Notes under the pieces: generated by a model
The model's database searches: none
What the model saw: only the letters and a program-made list of their open reading frames with translations
Told to the model about the DNA's origin: nothing
Shown here: piece after piece, positions 35,428 to 44,811 of the stretch
How the letters are laid out: each line of letters begins with the position of its first letter
How positions within the stretch are numbered: the stretch's first letter is position 1
DNA from: Nonlabens marinus S1-08
GTDB lineage: Bacteria; Bacteroidota; Bacteroidia; Flavobacteriales; Flavobacteriaceae
Assembly (NCBI RefSeq): GCF_000831385.1
Contig: NZ_AP014548.1
Coordinates: 62,001-126,000 of the forward strand
DNA: 64,000 bases
Reading direction: 5' to 3'
Made by a program: the position numbers and the translations under genes

Positions 35428-36302
35428 ACCACAGTTTGATTGATCAAATAGGAAACACGCCATTGGTAAAGTCCATGGTTTTGAATACCAACCCAAATGT
35501 GACCCTGTATTTTAAAATGGAGGGAGACAATCCAGGTGGAAGTGTCAAAGATCGAGCGGCATTGAATATGATTAAAACTGCGCTAGACGCTGGAACCATA
35601 GATCACAATTCTAAATTGATTGAAGCGACCAGCGGAAATACTGGTATTGCACTGGCCATGATTGCCGGGATTTATAATCTGGATATTGAGCTGGTAATGC
35701 CAGAATCAGCCACCAAGGAGCGGGTGTTAACCATGCGAGCCTATGGTGCTAAGGTTACTTTACACCCTGACGGTATCGAGGGTGCCCGGGATTATGCTGA
35801 TGATAAAGTGAATAATGAGGGTTATTTCTCTTTCAATCAATTTGCTAATGACAACAATTGGAAAGCCCACTACAAAACTACAGGGCCTGAAATATGGCGT
35901 GACACTCAAGGTAAAGTAACCCATTTTGTATCTTCCATGGGTACTACTGGTACCATAATGGGAACCTCCACCTTTCTAAAAGAGCAGGATAAAAATGTAC
36001 AGATCGTAGGCGTACAACCTACAGATGGTTCCAGCATTCCAGGAATACGCAAATGGCCTACCGCCTATTTGCCTGCCATTTTTGATGCTTCTAAGGTCGA
36101 TCGAGTCATGGAAGTAAGCGAGGAAGAGTCCATCGCTATGGCGAGACGACTGGCAAAAGAAGAAGGTATTTTATCAGGCATGAGCAGTGGTGGCGCCACA
36201 ACTGCCGCATTAAAATTAGCGGATGAATTAGAAAGCGGTATTATCGTTAGTATCATTTGTGACCGTGGAGATCGCTATCTTTCATCAGGACTTTTTGAAT
36301 GA
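35424..36302 (+). CDS. cysM: Cysteine synthase (O-acetylserine sulfhydrylase), CysM type
   Basis: 292 residues of fold type II PLP enzymes. GGSVKDRAA carries the Schiff-base Lys42, [12 protein letters not shown] binds the substrate carboxylate, and [11 protein letters not shown] binds the PLP phosphate. The short length and the [13 protein letters not shown] end fit CysM. It converts O-acetylserine plus sulfide (or thiosulfate) to cysteine. It is coupled to cysE. Confidence 0.9.
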   Translation: MNHSLIDQIGNTPLVKSMVLNTNPNVTLYFKMEGDNPGGSVKDRAALNMIKTALDAGTIDHNSKLIEATSGNTGIALAMIAGIYNLDIELVMPESATKERVLTMRAYGAKVTLHPDGIEGARDYADDKVNNEGYFSFNQFANDNNWKAHYKTTGPEIWRDTQGKVTHFVSSMGTTGTIMGTSTFLKEQDKNVQIVGVQPTDGSSIPGIRKWPTAYLPAIFDASKVDRVMEVSEEESIAMARRLAKEEGILSGMSSGGATTAALKLADELESGIIVSIICDRGDRYLSSGLFE

Positions 36303-36477
36303 GTCTTCGCTATAATGCAGCTTTGAATTTCTAGCATTTCTGCTTAAAATTAATTCGCTTTCGCGAAAGCTAAATTCTTTGAACCATCAAACATGCTTAG
36401 AGAAGTCAAGCTCCAATTAATCAACACGCGGGTTCTTAAGTATTTAATTCTATATTTAAAGAACAAAATCTGCATTT

Positions 36478-37201
36478 ATGAAAGCCCTTTTCTTGACCAG
36501 AGAACACCCACCTTGTGTGTATGGCGGCTGAGCTTGCAAAATTGATGGAAATCGAGGTACGCAGTTTTGGTGATCAGAACATTAAAGGCTTGAATCCTAG
36601 TGTGGAAGGCTATGATTATGAAAATGACGCTTTCGCGAAAGCGGACTCCCAATTAAAAGCACTTCTACAAACCATCAGTACTGGAACCCACATGAATATC
36701 AAACCTGTGGATGCCGATGTGGTACATTGTCATACGTGGTATTCTCATTTTGCTGGTATACTAGCTAAGCTTTGCTACGGGACGCCTTTAGTGGTGACTA
36801 CTCATTCCTTAGAACCGCTGCGTCCCTGGAAACGAAATCAACTGGGCCGAGGCTATGATGCCTCTTCCTGGATTGAAAAAACGGCTATCGAGATGGCAGA
36901 TGCCGTTATCGCCGTGTCTAAAGAAACTAAGGAAGATGTCTTGAACTACTTCAACGTTGATGAGAAAAAGATCCAAGTGATTTATAATGGTATCAACCTA
37001 GAACAATATCAAAAAACTACAGAAGCCAGTGCGTTAAAGAAACACCAGATAAATACAGAAAAGCCATTTGTACTTTTTGTAGGACGCATTACCCAGCAAA
37101 AAGGCATCATCCACTTAGTCAATGCTATTAAATATATTCATCCTGACACGCAAGTTGTTCTCAAAAAAGGTGCTGTGATTCTCGCTGGATTTACACTTTA
37201 G
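36478..37201 (+). pseudogene. Glycogen synthase (GT4) gene, broken at both ends
   Basis: ATG at 36478 opens MKALFLTREHPPCVYGG, the start of actinobacterial-type GlgA glycosyltransferases, then hits TGA. After a small deletion the sequence continues in another frame as AELAKLMEIEVRSFGDQN, with VHCHTWYSHFAGILAKL, TTHSLEPLRPWKRNQLG and LFVGRITQQKGI. It ends abruptly at KKGAVILAGFTL about residue 245 of ~400, losing the C-terminal Rossmann domain with its donor-binding residues. The 3' end abuts a BLUF gene on the opposite strand. A palindrome copy (36628-36643) is inside. The product should be non-functional. Confidence 0.85.
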
Positions 37202-37629
37202 TCCATTTGTTTATCGTCAGCCTCATACATCATTAAGAAGGGTTGTAACAATCGCTTGAGTTTATCGCTACCTAGATGTGATTTATTCATTTCCAGATAA
37301 GAATAGATAGCCTTCAAATCTTCCAAAGTTTTTAAAACATTAAACTTTGACTTGTATTTCAAAAATATAGGGTGTGCAGTTGTACCGTGGTAAACTTCAA
37401 AGATCTCATCATGACGCTCATCATTTTTTATCTTTTCATACAACTCTAATAAACTTTCCTCATTTCCTTCCAGCACTTGAAAAAAATTACCGAAGCTATA
37501 CAGTAAAACACCACTGATATCACAGCTGTTATTGTACTTCCAGGATTTTTCAAAAATCTTTTCAATTGACGTCTCATCGAGGCTTGTGTCAGATTTACTT
37601 ACATAACAAATAGTATAGATACGGTTCAA
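37198..37629 (-). CDS. Short BLUF blue-light photoreceptor 1
   Basis: 143 residues: one BLUF domain (about 1-95) plus a helical C-terminal tail (LKAIYSYLEMNKSHLGSDKLKRLLQPFLMMY). The flavin-site residues are present: Tyr9 in ICYVS, Asn34 in YNNSCDISG, Gln51 in FFQVLEG. The conserved IKNDERHDEI follows. BLUF domains bind FAD and switch hydrogen bonds around Gln and Tyr on blue light. There is no effector domain, so it must act through a partner. It is a paralogue of the next gene, about 100 bases away on the same strand, and overlaps the broken glgA by four bases. Confidence 0.9.
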   Translation of the reverse strand: MNRIYTICYVSKSDTSLDETSIEKIFEKSWKYNNSCDISGVLLYSFGNFFQVLEGNEESLLELYEKIKNDERHDEIFEVYHGTTAHPIFLKYKSKFNVLKTLEDLKAIYSYLEMNKSHLGSDKLKRLLQPFLMMYEADDKQMD

Positions 37630-37728
37630 TAGATTAGATTAGATCAAAATGAAATTACAAGATATAAAAAAGAGCGGTATAGGAAATAGACGTTAATAGA
37701 TACTTACAGAGTACCTTTAAAGATGGAA

Positions 37729-38148
37729 TTAATTTTCAAAGTTTCGGGACTCCAGAAAAGGCCTTAACAATTCTTCCATTTCAGATTCTAATCCCATGCG
37801 TCGTTTCCGTTTTAAATATTCATTTAAATTGAGCCAATCAAACTTGTCGATTACCAAGTTGAACTTAGAATTATAGTTCCGGAAAACCATTTCCTTAGCT
37901 TTCTCTTCAAAAAGTACGATGAGTGTATCGTGCCTTTTGTCTTTTTCGATCTTAGCAAATGTTTCTTTTACAAGGCTTTCCTCACCTTCTAAGACTTGCA
38001 GAAAACTGCCTTCTCCGTAAAGTAAAATACCATTCAGTCCTTTCTTGTTATTACGGTATTCAGAATTTTCCAGCAACTCTAGAATATCTATTTCATTAAG
38101 TTGATCAGCAGCTCTACTGATGTATAAAATGGTATATGAATCGGTCAT
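37729..38148 (-). CDS. Short BLUF blue-light photoreceptor 2
   Basis: 139 residues from MTDSYTILYISRA; the frame extends seven codons upstream, but this start aligns with its paralogue. Key residues are Tyr9, Asn34 and Gln51, with IEKDKRHDTL following. The C-terminal helix (LNEYLKRKRRMGLESEMEELLRPFLESR) parallels that of the first BLUF protein, so the pair probably arose by duplication and may heterodimerise. It is transcribed divergently from the sodium-pump rhodopsin across a 290-base gap that could hold shared regulation. Confidence 0.9.
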   Translation of the reverse strand: MTDSYTILYISRAADQLNEIDILELLENSEYRNNKKGLNGILLYGEGSFLQVLEGEESLVKETFAKIEKDKRHDTLIVLFEEKAKEMVFRNYNSKFNLVIDKFDWLNLNEYLKRKRRMGLESEMEELLRPFLESRNFEN

Positions 38149-38319
38149 TAATTGTTCAAAAATTAGCAATTTAAGAATTCCATCCCTTTTTGATGACCCA
38201 TTTTATATCTGGAATTAAAATTTATCTGACTCTCTGAAACCTGCATATTTTAGAAACTTGAAGCATTTGATTGTACGTGGAAGACTTCATTTGCAAATAT
38301 TATAAAGCTTACCAATGAC

Positions 38320-38327
38320 TACTTTTG
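38320..38327 (+). promoter_or_regulatory. Possible -7 element (TACTTTTG) for the rhodopsin gene
   Basis: TACTTTTG fits TAnnTTTG and would give an untranslated leader of about 105 bases. A TTTG about 26 bases upstream is a poor -33 candidate because the spacing is long. Confidence 0.3.
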
Positions 38328-38437
38328 ACTATTGTTTTTTGTTAAAATTGATTATAAATTTATAAATATTCCTTAATATCTTTAAGGTCATGACTTTAAT
38401 TCCTACTTCATAATAATAACCCATCAAAAACAAAAAC

Positions 38438-39277
38438 ATGCAACAATTAGGCAATTCAAATTTTGAAAATTACATAGGCGCTTCAGAAGGTTTTTCTGAA
38501 ATGGCTTATCAAATGACCTCTCATGTACTCACGTTAGGGTACGCAGTGATGCTCGCTGGACTACTTTATTTTATACTGACAATTAAAAAAGTGGATAAGA
38601 GATTCCAAATGTCTAACATATTATCTGCGGTAGTAATGGTATCTGCATTTCTTTTATTGTATGCGCAAGCAGGCAATTGGACCAGCAGTTTCACATTTGA
38701 CATAGAATTAGGACGCTACTTCCTAGATCCAGACGGCGACCTTTTTAATAATGGATATCGCTATCTCAACTGGTTGATCGATGTACCTATGTTATTATTC
38801 CAAATACTTTTTGTGGTAACCTTGACTAAATCAAAACTTAGTTCCATACGCAATCAGTTTTGGTTCTCTGGAACCATGATGATCATTACAGGATATATTG
38901 GTCAGTTTTATGAAGTGTCTGATATCACTTGGTTCTTAATTTGGGGTGCCATTTCTACCGTATTCTTCTTCCACATTCTTTATTTAATGAAGAAAGTGAT
39001 CAATGAAGGAAAAGAGGGCATTTCTACTAAAGGGCAAAAAATACTGAGTAATATCTGGATCCTTTTCCTTATCTCTTGGTTCTTATACCCAGGAGCCTAC
39101 CTGATGCCTTATTTAGGAGGTATCGATGGATTCTTATACAATGAATCTGGTGTGGTAGGACGTCAAATCACCTATACCATTGCAGACGTTTGTTCTAAAG
39201 TAATTTATGGTGTCTTGCTAGGAAATCTAGCCATGACATTGAGTACCAAAAATAAAAACGAGCATAAGCCAGCATAA
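38438..39277 (+). CDS. Light-driven sodium pump rhodopsin (NDQ type, KR2-like)
   Basis: A 279-residue seven-helix microbial rhodopsin. Helix C reads RYLNWLIDVPMLLFQ, giving Asn111, Asp115 and Gln122, the NDQ triad that defines Na+ pumps such as KR2 of Krokinobacter eikastus (Dokdonia). The retinal Schiff-base lysine is Lys254 in DVCSKVIY, with Asp250 as the second counter-ion-region residue. The N-terminal QLGNSNFENYIGASEGFSE and much of the body closely follow KR2. It exports Na+ using green light at the inner membrane. Retinal would come from beta-carotene made by the crt genes at 58-64 kb; the cleaving dioxygenase is not in this window. Followed by a terminator. Confidence 0.96.
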   Translation: MQQLGNSNFENYIGASEGFSEMAYQMTSHVLTLGYAVMLAGLLYFILTIKKVDKRFQMSNILSAVVMVSAFLLLYAQAGNWTSSFTFDIELGRYFLDPDGDLFNNGYRYLNWLIDVPMLLFQILFVVTLTKSKLSSIRNQFWFSGTMMIITGYIGQFYEVSDITWFLIWGAISTVFFFHILYLMKKVINEGKEGISTKGQKILSNIWILFLISWFLYPGAYLMPYLGGIDGFLYNESGVVGRQITYTIADVCSKVIYGVLLGNLAMTLSTKNKNEHKPA

Positions 39278-39298
39278 GTAAACACTTAAGATTAATTG

Positions 39299-39331
39299 AA
39301 CTCCAGTGATTTAGGTTACTGGAGTTTTATT
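39299..39331 (+). terminator. Terminator of the rhodopsin gene
   Basis: ACTCCAGT and ACTGGAGT form an 8-bp stem around GATTTAGGTT, followed by TTTTATT, 22 bases after the stop codon. Confidence 0.75.
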
Positions 39332-39411
39332 ATGTCTCACTGTGTAGTTATTTATTAATTGAAGTTCGCTTTCGCGAAAGCGAACATAACCACACCATAA
39401 TAACAATTACT

Positions 39412-40089
39412 CTATTCTAAAGCATCAGAAACCTCGTCGCTTAGACTTCTAGATATTTTGAAGACTTTGTCTTGAACGTAAACATGTGTTTTATCCATAC
39501 GATCGATGGCCTTGCGGCGTACGGCTACACTGCGATTGACCCTAATCATCTCATGATGGGGAAACTCTTCAAGTAGACCGTGTAGAGAAATGCGCAAAAC
39601 ATCTGATCCATTTTTATGAAAAAGCTCTGTATAGACGTGATCTGCCTGCGCATAAAGCACATCGTCAAGTTCATAGCAGTAAACTGATGAACCTATATGT
39701 ATCATTATTTCACGAGATCGCAGTCCCAGACTTTCAAAAATGATATCAATATTTGTAGTTAGGGTAGCGGACTGTATAGGTTTTGAAAGATAGCCCACAG
39801 GTTTCGTCTCTTTCAGTTTTTCTAGAATAGATTTATTTGTATTTGAAGTGAGGTACATGAATGGAGTTTTATAGCGCTTATTGATCTCATGTGCCACATC
39901 CATACCTCCTTTTTCACCAGAAAGATTGATATCTAGTAGTACAAGATCAAAAGGCTCGCGCTCTAGGGCTTCCATAGCTTCATCAAAGTCTATAGCAATG
40001 GCCGGCACTTCATAGCCATGTTTTTTCAACATTCGCTCTAAGTTTCCAGCTATCATGAGCTCATCCTCGACAATTAATATTTTTTTCAT
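39412..40089 (-). CDS. LytTR-type response regulator
   Basis: 225 residues: a receiver domain with Asp53 (LLDINLSG) and Lys in YLSKPI, then a LytTR DNA-binding domain (VLYAQADHVYTELFHKNGS, HEMIRVNRSVAVRRKAIDRM). It is five bases downstream of the histidine kinase stop and so is its cognate regulator. It converges on the rhodopsin gene, with a palindrome copy (39365-39384) in between. Targets are unknown. Confidence 0.9.
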   Translation of the reverse strand: MKKILIVEDELMIAGNLERMLKKHGYEVPAIAIDFDEAMEALEREPFDLVLLDINLSGEKGGMDVAHEINKRYKTPFMYLTSNTNKSILEKLKETKPVGYLSKPIQSATLTTNIDIIFESLGLRSREIMIHIGSSVYCYELDDVLYAQADHVYTELFHKNGSDVLRISLHGLLEEFPHHEMIRVNRSVAVRRKAIDRMDKTHVYVQDKVFKISRSLSDEVSDALE

Positions 40090-40094
40090 TGCAC

Positions 40095-41921
40095 CTATTT
40101 TCTTTTTACTACTATCTGATAATTAGAGCCTATGCGTGTTACTGTACCTCTTAACTGTCGAACCATTGTTTGTATAATATATAATCCCAAGGTTTGGGCA
40201 TTTTCCATTTCTATGAAATCCTTCCCGTTGTCCTTGTAAAAGATCGATAAATGATCATCAGCTTCTGAAATGTTGAGCTGGATGGAGATGGTCTTAGAAA
40301 CGGGTTGGGCATGCTTAATGGAGTTCGTAATAAGTTCATTGACTAAAATACCAATAGGGACTGCCGTTTCTAGGTTCACGTTGATATCGCCAATTTCTTG
40401 ATGGTATTCTAAATCACTACCATTCACTTGAATCAATGCATCTGCAATTGCGGCTATGTAAGATTGAATCGGCACCTCTTTATGTGCCATGGTACTATTT
40501 GCTTCTATAAACTGATCGTGAACGGTAGCTATAGCCTGAATGCGGTTATTCAGGCTCATAAAGTCTTTGATACTTTCAGGAATTTTAGTTTCTTCCATTT
40601 GAAATGCAATCAAACTTTGGATAAAAGCTAGGTTATTCTTTACTCTATGGTTCACCTCTTGAAGAAGAAATTCCTTTTCTTCTAAGCTTTGAGATAGCTG
40701 AAAATTTGATTGAGTGATTTTTGAGTTTTGATCGTTAATCTTTCTGTTCCTAGCAGCTAACGTCAAAAACATCAAAATCAATGAAATTAAAAATAGTCCT
40801 AAACCTAATACGCTGTACAGTAGAAGTTTTTCATTGGTATTAGCACTCTCAAGTTGGCTTGCAAGTTTGATGTTTTCTAGAACCGCTTTTTCTTTATTGA
40901 ATTCATATTCATACTCCTTCACCTTCATTTTACGCGATCTATTCAGGCTTTGAATTTCTTCCTGTGTATAGAGCTTTTGATAGACTAATGCGTTCGCAAT
41001 ATCATTTTGGAGTTCTAATATTTTAGCTTTTTGTTGGTATAAAGTAGCTCTAAAATAATCAGTTTTACTATTGTTTATAAGCTCTATAGCAGAGTCATTG
41101 TAAGCAAAAGCATTCTCATAATCTCCTTCTTTAATATAAGTCTGAGCTATTAAATAAGTCAAGCGAACCTCACCTGGTTCATTATCAGCGGCTTTCCATA
41201 TTTGAAGTCCATCGTAAAAATACTGACGCTTTTTAGCTAGCTGAGTACTATCCATGTTAAGCCCCATCAAAAGCTTGCCAGTAGCCTCCACGTCTAGAAA
41301 ATTGTTTTGGGCACCATAGTCAATGGCATTTTCAGCCCATTCTACTGATTCGACTTGCCGGCCACCTACTCTGTACCATGAGGATAGACGGTACAAGTAC
41401 CTCCCATAGTTCTGGTCTTTTACCATGGTAGTGTCTTCATAAATTCTGGCAACTCTATTTAAGTTCTTTTTACTTTCTGGTAAATTATCCAGCAACTCAT
41501 AGATCAGTGCTTTTTCAAGCAAAACCGATATTTGCAATTCTTGAGTCAAACCTTGCTGTTCAAGTAACTCATTAGCCAGTTCCAAAGCGTCGTCAAAAAA
41601 CTGAAGTTCTACTAAGGCCTTGAGCTTATAAGATTTGAGAATGTTTTTTTGGTGCGGTGTAAAATCTGCCAGCAACATCTGGTTCAACCCCATTAAGGAT
41701 TGGGCTCTTTCAAAAGAAAAAATCTTTTTTTCAAACCGCTCTTGAACCACTTCAAAGGGTAGGTCTTTAAGATATCTGCCTTGAGCTTTCTGTGCGTAGA
41801 GGTTAGGAGCATTCAGAAACAAAAACAACAATAGAAATATCGAAGACCCCAGAAAACCCTCTGCGGCTGCATCTTTCTGGCTTCTAAGATTAAAAATAAA
41901 ATGTAACGTATTAAAGATCAT
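40095..41921 (-). CDS. TPR-containing sensor histidine kinase, HisKA_2 type
   Basis: 608 residues: N-terminal hydrophobic/signal segment, TPR-like helical repeats over about 60-330, one membrane helix (LLLYSVLGLGLFLISLILMFL, about 370-390), coiled linker, HisKA_2 domain with phospho-acceptor His425 in EVNHRVKNNL, and an HATPase_c domain (PIGILVNELITNSIKHA, IFYKDNGKDF, GLYIIQTMVRQL). The TPRs face the periplasm. It forms an operon with the LytTR regulator, as is common in Flavobacteriia. The signal is unknown. Confidence 0.88.
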   Translation of the reverse strand: MIFNTLHFIFNLRSQKDAAAEGFLGSSIFLLLFLFLNAPNLYAQKAQGRYLKDLPFEVVQERFEKKIFSFERAQSLMGLNQMLLADFTPHQKNILKSYKLKALVELQFFDDALELANELLEQQGLTQELQISVLLEKALIYELLDNLPESKKNLNRVARIYEDTTMVKDQNYGRYLYRLSSWYRVGGRQVESVEWAENAIDYGAQNNFLDVEATGKLLMGLNMDSTQLAKKRQYFYDGLQIWKAADNEPGEVRLTYLIAQTYIKEGDYENAFAYNDSAIELINNSKTDYFRATLYQQKAKILELQNDIANALVYQKLYTQEEIQSLNRSRKMKVKEYEYEFNKEKAVLENIKLASQLESANTNEKLLLYSVLGLGLFLISLILMFLTLAARNRKINDQNSKITQSNFQLSQSLEEKEFLLQEVNHRVKNNLAFIQSLIAFQMEETKIPESIKDFMSLNNRIQAIATVHDQFIEANSTMAHKEVPIQSYIAAIADALIQVNGSDLEYHQEIGDINVNLETAVPIGILVNELITNSIKHAQPVSKTISIQLNISEADDHLSIFYKDNGKDFIEMENAQTLGLYIIQTMVRQLRGTVTRIGSNYQIVVKRK

Positions 41922-42148
41922 ACAAATAACACTATACTATTTATTTAATTTGATTTTGAAAACTCGCTTTTTTGTCATTCAGAACAAAAAACCCAGCATT
42001 CAGAACATAAATTTTATTGGTCCTAATTAGCTACTTATATTCACGTAAGTAAAGAGAATTATAAAGATAAGGGTTACAGCTTAACTTCAATTTTTTAGGG
42101 TAGTAGTTATACATAGGGACCTTTTTAAGGGTATAATTACACAAATAA

Positions 42149-42175
42149 ACCAGCCACTCAGGCTGGTTTTTTCTT
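42149..42175 (+). terminator. Orphan plus-strand terminator
   Basis: AACCAGCC and GGCTGGTT pair around ACTCA and are followed by TTTTCTTT. No plus-strand protein gene lies upstream between 41922 and this hairpin, and the T run points rightwards, so it may end a short untranslated transcript. It could also serve as a weak bidirectional terminator for the minus-strand gene that ends at 42198. Confidence 0.6.
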
Positions 42176-42197
42176 TGGTAAATAATGAACCTTTGAT

Positions 42198-42692
42198 TTA
42201 TCTACGTATTCTTTTAAAAATGTAACGAGTTACAAAAATCCCGTTAGAATCATCGTTTCCACTAAAACTTTCGACACCACTATTTACAAAGGCTAATTCC
42301 CAGCCCATAGATGCCATATCGTTAATTTTAGATGTTACTACCACATCATTTGCGGCAATATTTTGAAAACGAATACCTGCAATATTGAAAAAGTTGAGCA
42401 GTTTTGTTTCTTCAAAATTTTTAACGCGTATATCGCCGCGGTCTGATTTATTACGCTCATCATCTTCTTCACTACGAGAACTAGTAAAGTCTTGATAGTT
42501 GCGAGTTTCTTCACTTGAAATCATTCGCGATCTCCCTAAACCACTAGGGATAATCGATTCAACTACAGTAACTGTTTGATATTCATACGTTGGCAGAGTA
42601 ACTGCGGTAGATGAATTCATGTCGTGAGTCTGTGCTAGAATCGTTGATGAGAACAAGATTGTGATGCTACATAAAATAGGATACATTTTCAT
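42198..42692 (-). CDS. Hypothetical exported protein, DUF4177-like end
   Basis: 164 residues with signal peptide MKMYPILCSITILFSSTILAQ. The mature part has YEYQTVTVVESIIPSG, a charged linker (SRSEEDDERNKSDRGD) and a C-terminal module INDMASMGWELAFVNSG followed by YIFKR, the pattern of the small DUF4177 fold. The role is unknown. It is probably periplasmic. Confidence 0.65.
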   Translation of the reverse strand: MKMYPILCSITILFSSTILAQTHDMNSSTAVTLPTYEYQTVTVVESIIPSGLGRSRMISSEETRNYQDFTSSRSEEDDERNKSDRGDIRVKNFEETKLLNFFNIAGIRFQNIAANDVVVTSKINDMASMGWELAFVNSGVESFSGNDDSNGIFVTRYIFKRIRR

Positions 42693-42710
42693 AGGTTAGT
42701 TTTTAAAAAT

Positions 42711-42742
42711 GAAAGCCTGATCTAAATCATTAGACCAGGCTT
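42711..42742 (-). terminator. Hairpin between two minus-strand genes
   Basis: AAAGCCTGATCTAA and the imperfect complement AGACCAGGCTTT form a stem with one bulge. On the minus strand it follows the stop of the 42765-43238 gene. The T tract is weak. Confidence 0.5.
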
Positions 42743-42764
42743 TAAATGTACACCTAAGGTACTA

Positions 42765-43238
42765 CTATTTCAAATCTTCAAGTCTTTTCACTGTATTGAG
42801 GGTAGTTTCAATACGTGACAGTTGTCCTTTAATGATCGGCACTACTTCTGCGAGTAGCGTTTCTCCTTTCAAAGCTTCCTTATATTCTTCTACACTAGCT
42901 TTTTCTCCACGTATACACTCCTCTAAAATATTTTCCTCATTTTCTTGTGTCCAGCTGGTTTTAATATCCATCCAAGTACGGTGGATCGCTCCAGTTACAG
43001 AACCTTTCGTTTTTGGCTCTTCATTCAACTGATGCAGTTCATTATGCAGTTCAGTTGTAAAATGGCTTCTTTCTGCTGCTCTTTCTTGAAAGAATCTTTT
43101 TAATCTTGCAGATTCTACATTCTCAATGGCATTCTTATAACCCTTCTCTGCATCATAACTTTTTTCCAATAATTGGTTCAGTTCAGATACCGTGTGATCG
43201 TGTAATTTTTTATGTGCTGCTTCTCTAGTGGTTTCCAT
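42765..43238 (-). CDS. DUF2383 / PA2169-family four-helix protein
   Basis: 157 residues, all helical, no signal peptide. SELNQLLEKSYDAEKGYKNAIENV, FFQERAAERSHFTTELHNEL and ILEECIRGEKASVEEYKEAL match the ferritin-like DUF2383 family. Members are often induced by stress; no reaction is known. Conserved Glu/His residues could bind metal. Confidence 0.85.
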   Translation of the reverse strand: METTREAAHKKLHDHTVSELNQLLEKSYDAEKGYKNAIENVESARLKRFFQERAAERSHFTTELHNELHQLNEEPKTKGSVTGAIHRTWMDIKTSWTQENEENILEECIRGEKASVEEYKEALKGETLLAEVVPIIKGQLSRIETTLNTVKRLEDLK

Positions 43239-43410
43239 ATATGTTTTTTGTTAATTAGTAAGATAGTAAGACCACCATAGCATTTTCTACAATAAAAATC
43301 CAATTCACACCTCTTTAACGATAAGGATGCTTGGCATACATAAAAAGGAATAGTTCCAAAATAATTGTCATTTTAGGAACAATTCCAAGTTCTAAAAGTA
43401 TCTTTGCGTT

Positions 43411-44811
43411 ATGAATTTGGAAAATCAAATCTACGCTGTTGTAGATGTAGAAACCACTGGAAAAGGTCTAGGAGGTAACCGCATTACTGAAATTTGCATC
43501 GTGCGGATGCAAAACAATCAAGTACTTGACAAATTTGTAAGTTTGGTGAATCCGCAACAACCTATACCTGGATTTATTACTCAACTTACCGGCATTGACG
43601 ACTCGATGGTGGATTCGGCACCATTATTTTCAGAGATTGCACAAGATGTTTTGGTCTTTTTCAAAGACGCTATTTTTGTAGCCCATAATGTCGGCTTTGA
43701 CTACAATGTAATCCGCAATGAGTTTAAACGCTTAGAGATTGATTTTACTAGCAAGAGATTGTGTACAGTTAGGCTTTCGCGAAAGCTGCTTCCCAACAAA
43801 TCTTCATACAGTCTTGGGAGATTATGCTACTCTTTAAGTATCCCGCTAGACAATCGCCATCGCGCTGAAGGTGATACAGATGCGACGGTTATACTTTTTC
43901 AACGACTGTTATCGCTGGATGACGATTTTGAAGTTATTCAATCCTTTTTAAACACTAAAAGTAAGGAAAGTACTTTGCCACCACACGTTCCCAAAGCCCA
44001 GTTTGATGAGTTGCCAGCCACACCAGGGGTGTACCTTTTCAAGGACCAGTCTCACAAAGTGATTTATGTAGGTAAGGCGATCAATATCAAGAAAAGAGTA
44101 CTGTCGCATTTTTACACTAAAAAAAGTAAATCCTATCTCATGGGGCAAGAGATGTACCATATTGATTTTGAGGAAACAGGTAACGAGGCTGTCGCATTAC
44201 TTAGAGAAGCTGATTTGATCCGGCACTTTTATCCAAAATTCAATAGTGCTCAAAAAAAACCTAGGAACACTTATCAAATTATCTCCTATAAAAATCAGCG
44301 TGGGATAATCCAGCTAGCTGTAGCGGTTTCAAAATCCTTTGATTATTCTGTGATTACTTTTTATAACAGGGCACAAGCGGTAGAAAAACTGGAATGGATG
44401 TGTGAAGAATTTCAATTGTGCCCACGGTACTGCTCCTTACAAATTACAACTGGTCGCTGCACACATTACAAGCTGCGCGATTGTGAGGGTATATGCGCTG
44501 GAGAAGAAGAGGTGGATCACTATAATACCAAAGTGAACGCAGCTATTGATGGGCTACAAAATGACAAACCTACCTTTATCATCAAGGAATCTGGACGGAC
44601 TAAAAGTGAGAACTGTTTTGTCTTGATTAAGGATGGGTGTTATCAAGGTTATGGCTATGTTGACCATGATGTAGCAGTAAACAGCATTGATGAATGTGAA
44701 ACTTTTATTGAGCGCAAAACACCCAATTATCACACGTATCAAATCATCAATACCTATTTGAGAAAGAATGAGATGCGCAATGTAGTTTCTCTAGATCAAC
44801 TAAGCGCTTAG
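43411..44811 (+). CDS. DEDDh exonuclease fused to a UvrC-like GIY-YIG domain
   Basis: 466 residues. The N-terminal exonuclease has VVDVETTG (Asp12, Glu14), HNVGFDYNVI and HRAEGDTDAT (His/Asp), as in DNA polymerase III epsilon. A GIY-YIG nuclease domain follows (about 205-285: TPGVYLFKDQSHKVIYVGKAINIKKR), resembling UvrC/Cho, then a Cys-rich stretch with CPRYCSLQ and CEGICAGEE. Such fusions occur in Bacteroidetes and are thought to act in DNA repair. A palindrome copy (43773-43786) lies in the exonuclease domain, encoding Leu-Ser-Arg-Lys. Confidence 0.9.
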   Translation: MNLENQIYAVVDVETTGKGLGGNRITEICIVRMQNNQVLDKFVSLVNPQQPIPGFITQLTGIDDSMVDSAPLFSEIAQDVLVFFKDAIFVAHNVGFDYNVIRNEFKRLEIDFTSKRLCTVRLSRKLLPNKSSYSLGRLCYSLSIPLDNRHRAEGDTDATVILFQRLLSLDDDFEVIQSFLNTKSKESTLPPHVPKAQFDELPATPGVYLFKDQSHKVIYVGKAINIKKRVLSHFYTKKSKSYLMGQEMYHIDFEETGNEAVALLREADLIRHFYPKFNSAQKKPRNTYQIISYKNQRGIIQLAVAVSKSFDYSVITFYNRAQAVEKLEWMCEEFQLCPRYCSLQITTGRCTHYKLRDCEGICAGEEEVDHYNTKVNAAIDGLQNDKPTFIIKESGRTKSENCFVLIKDGCYQGYGYVDHDVAVNSIDECETFIERKTPNYHTYQIINTYLRKNEMRNVVSLDQLSA

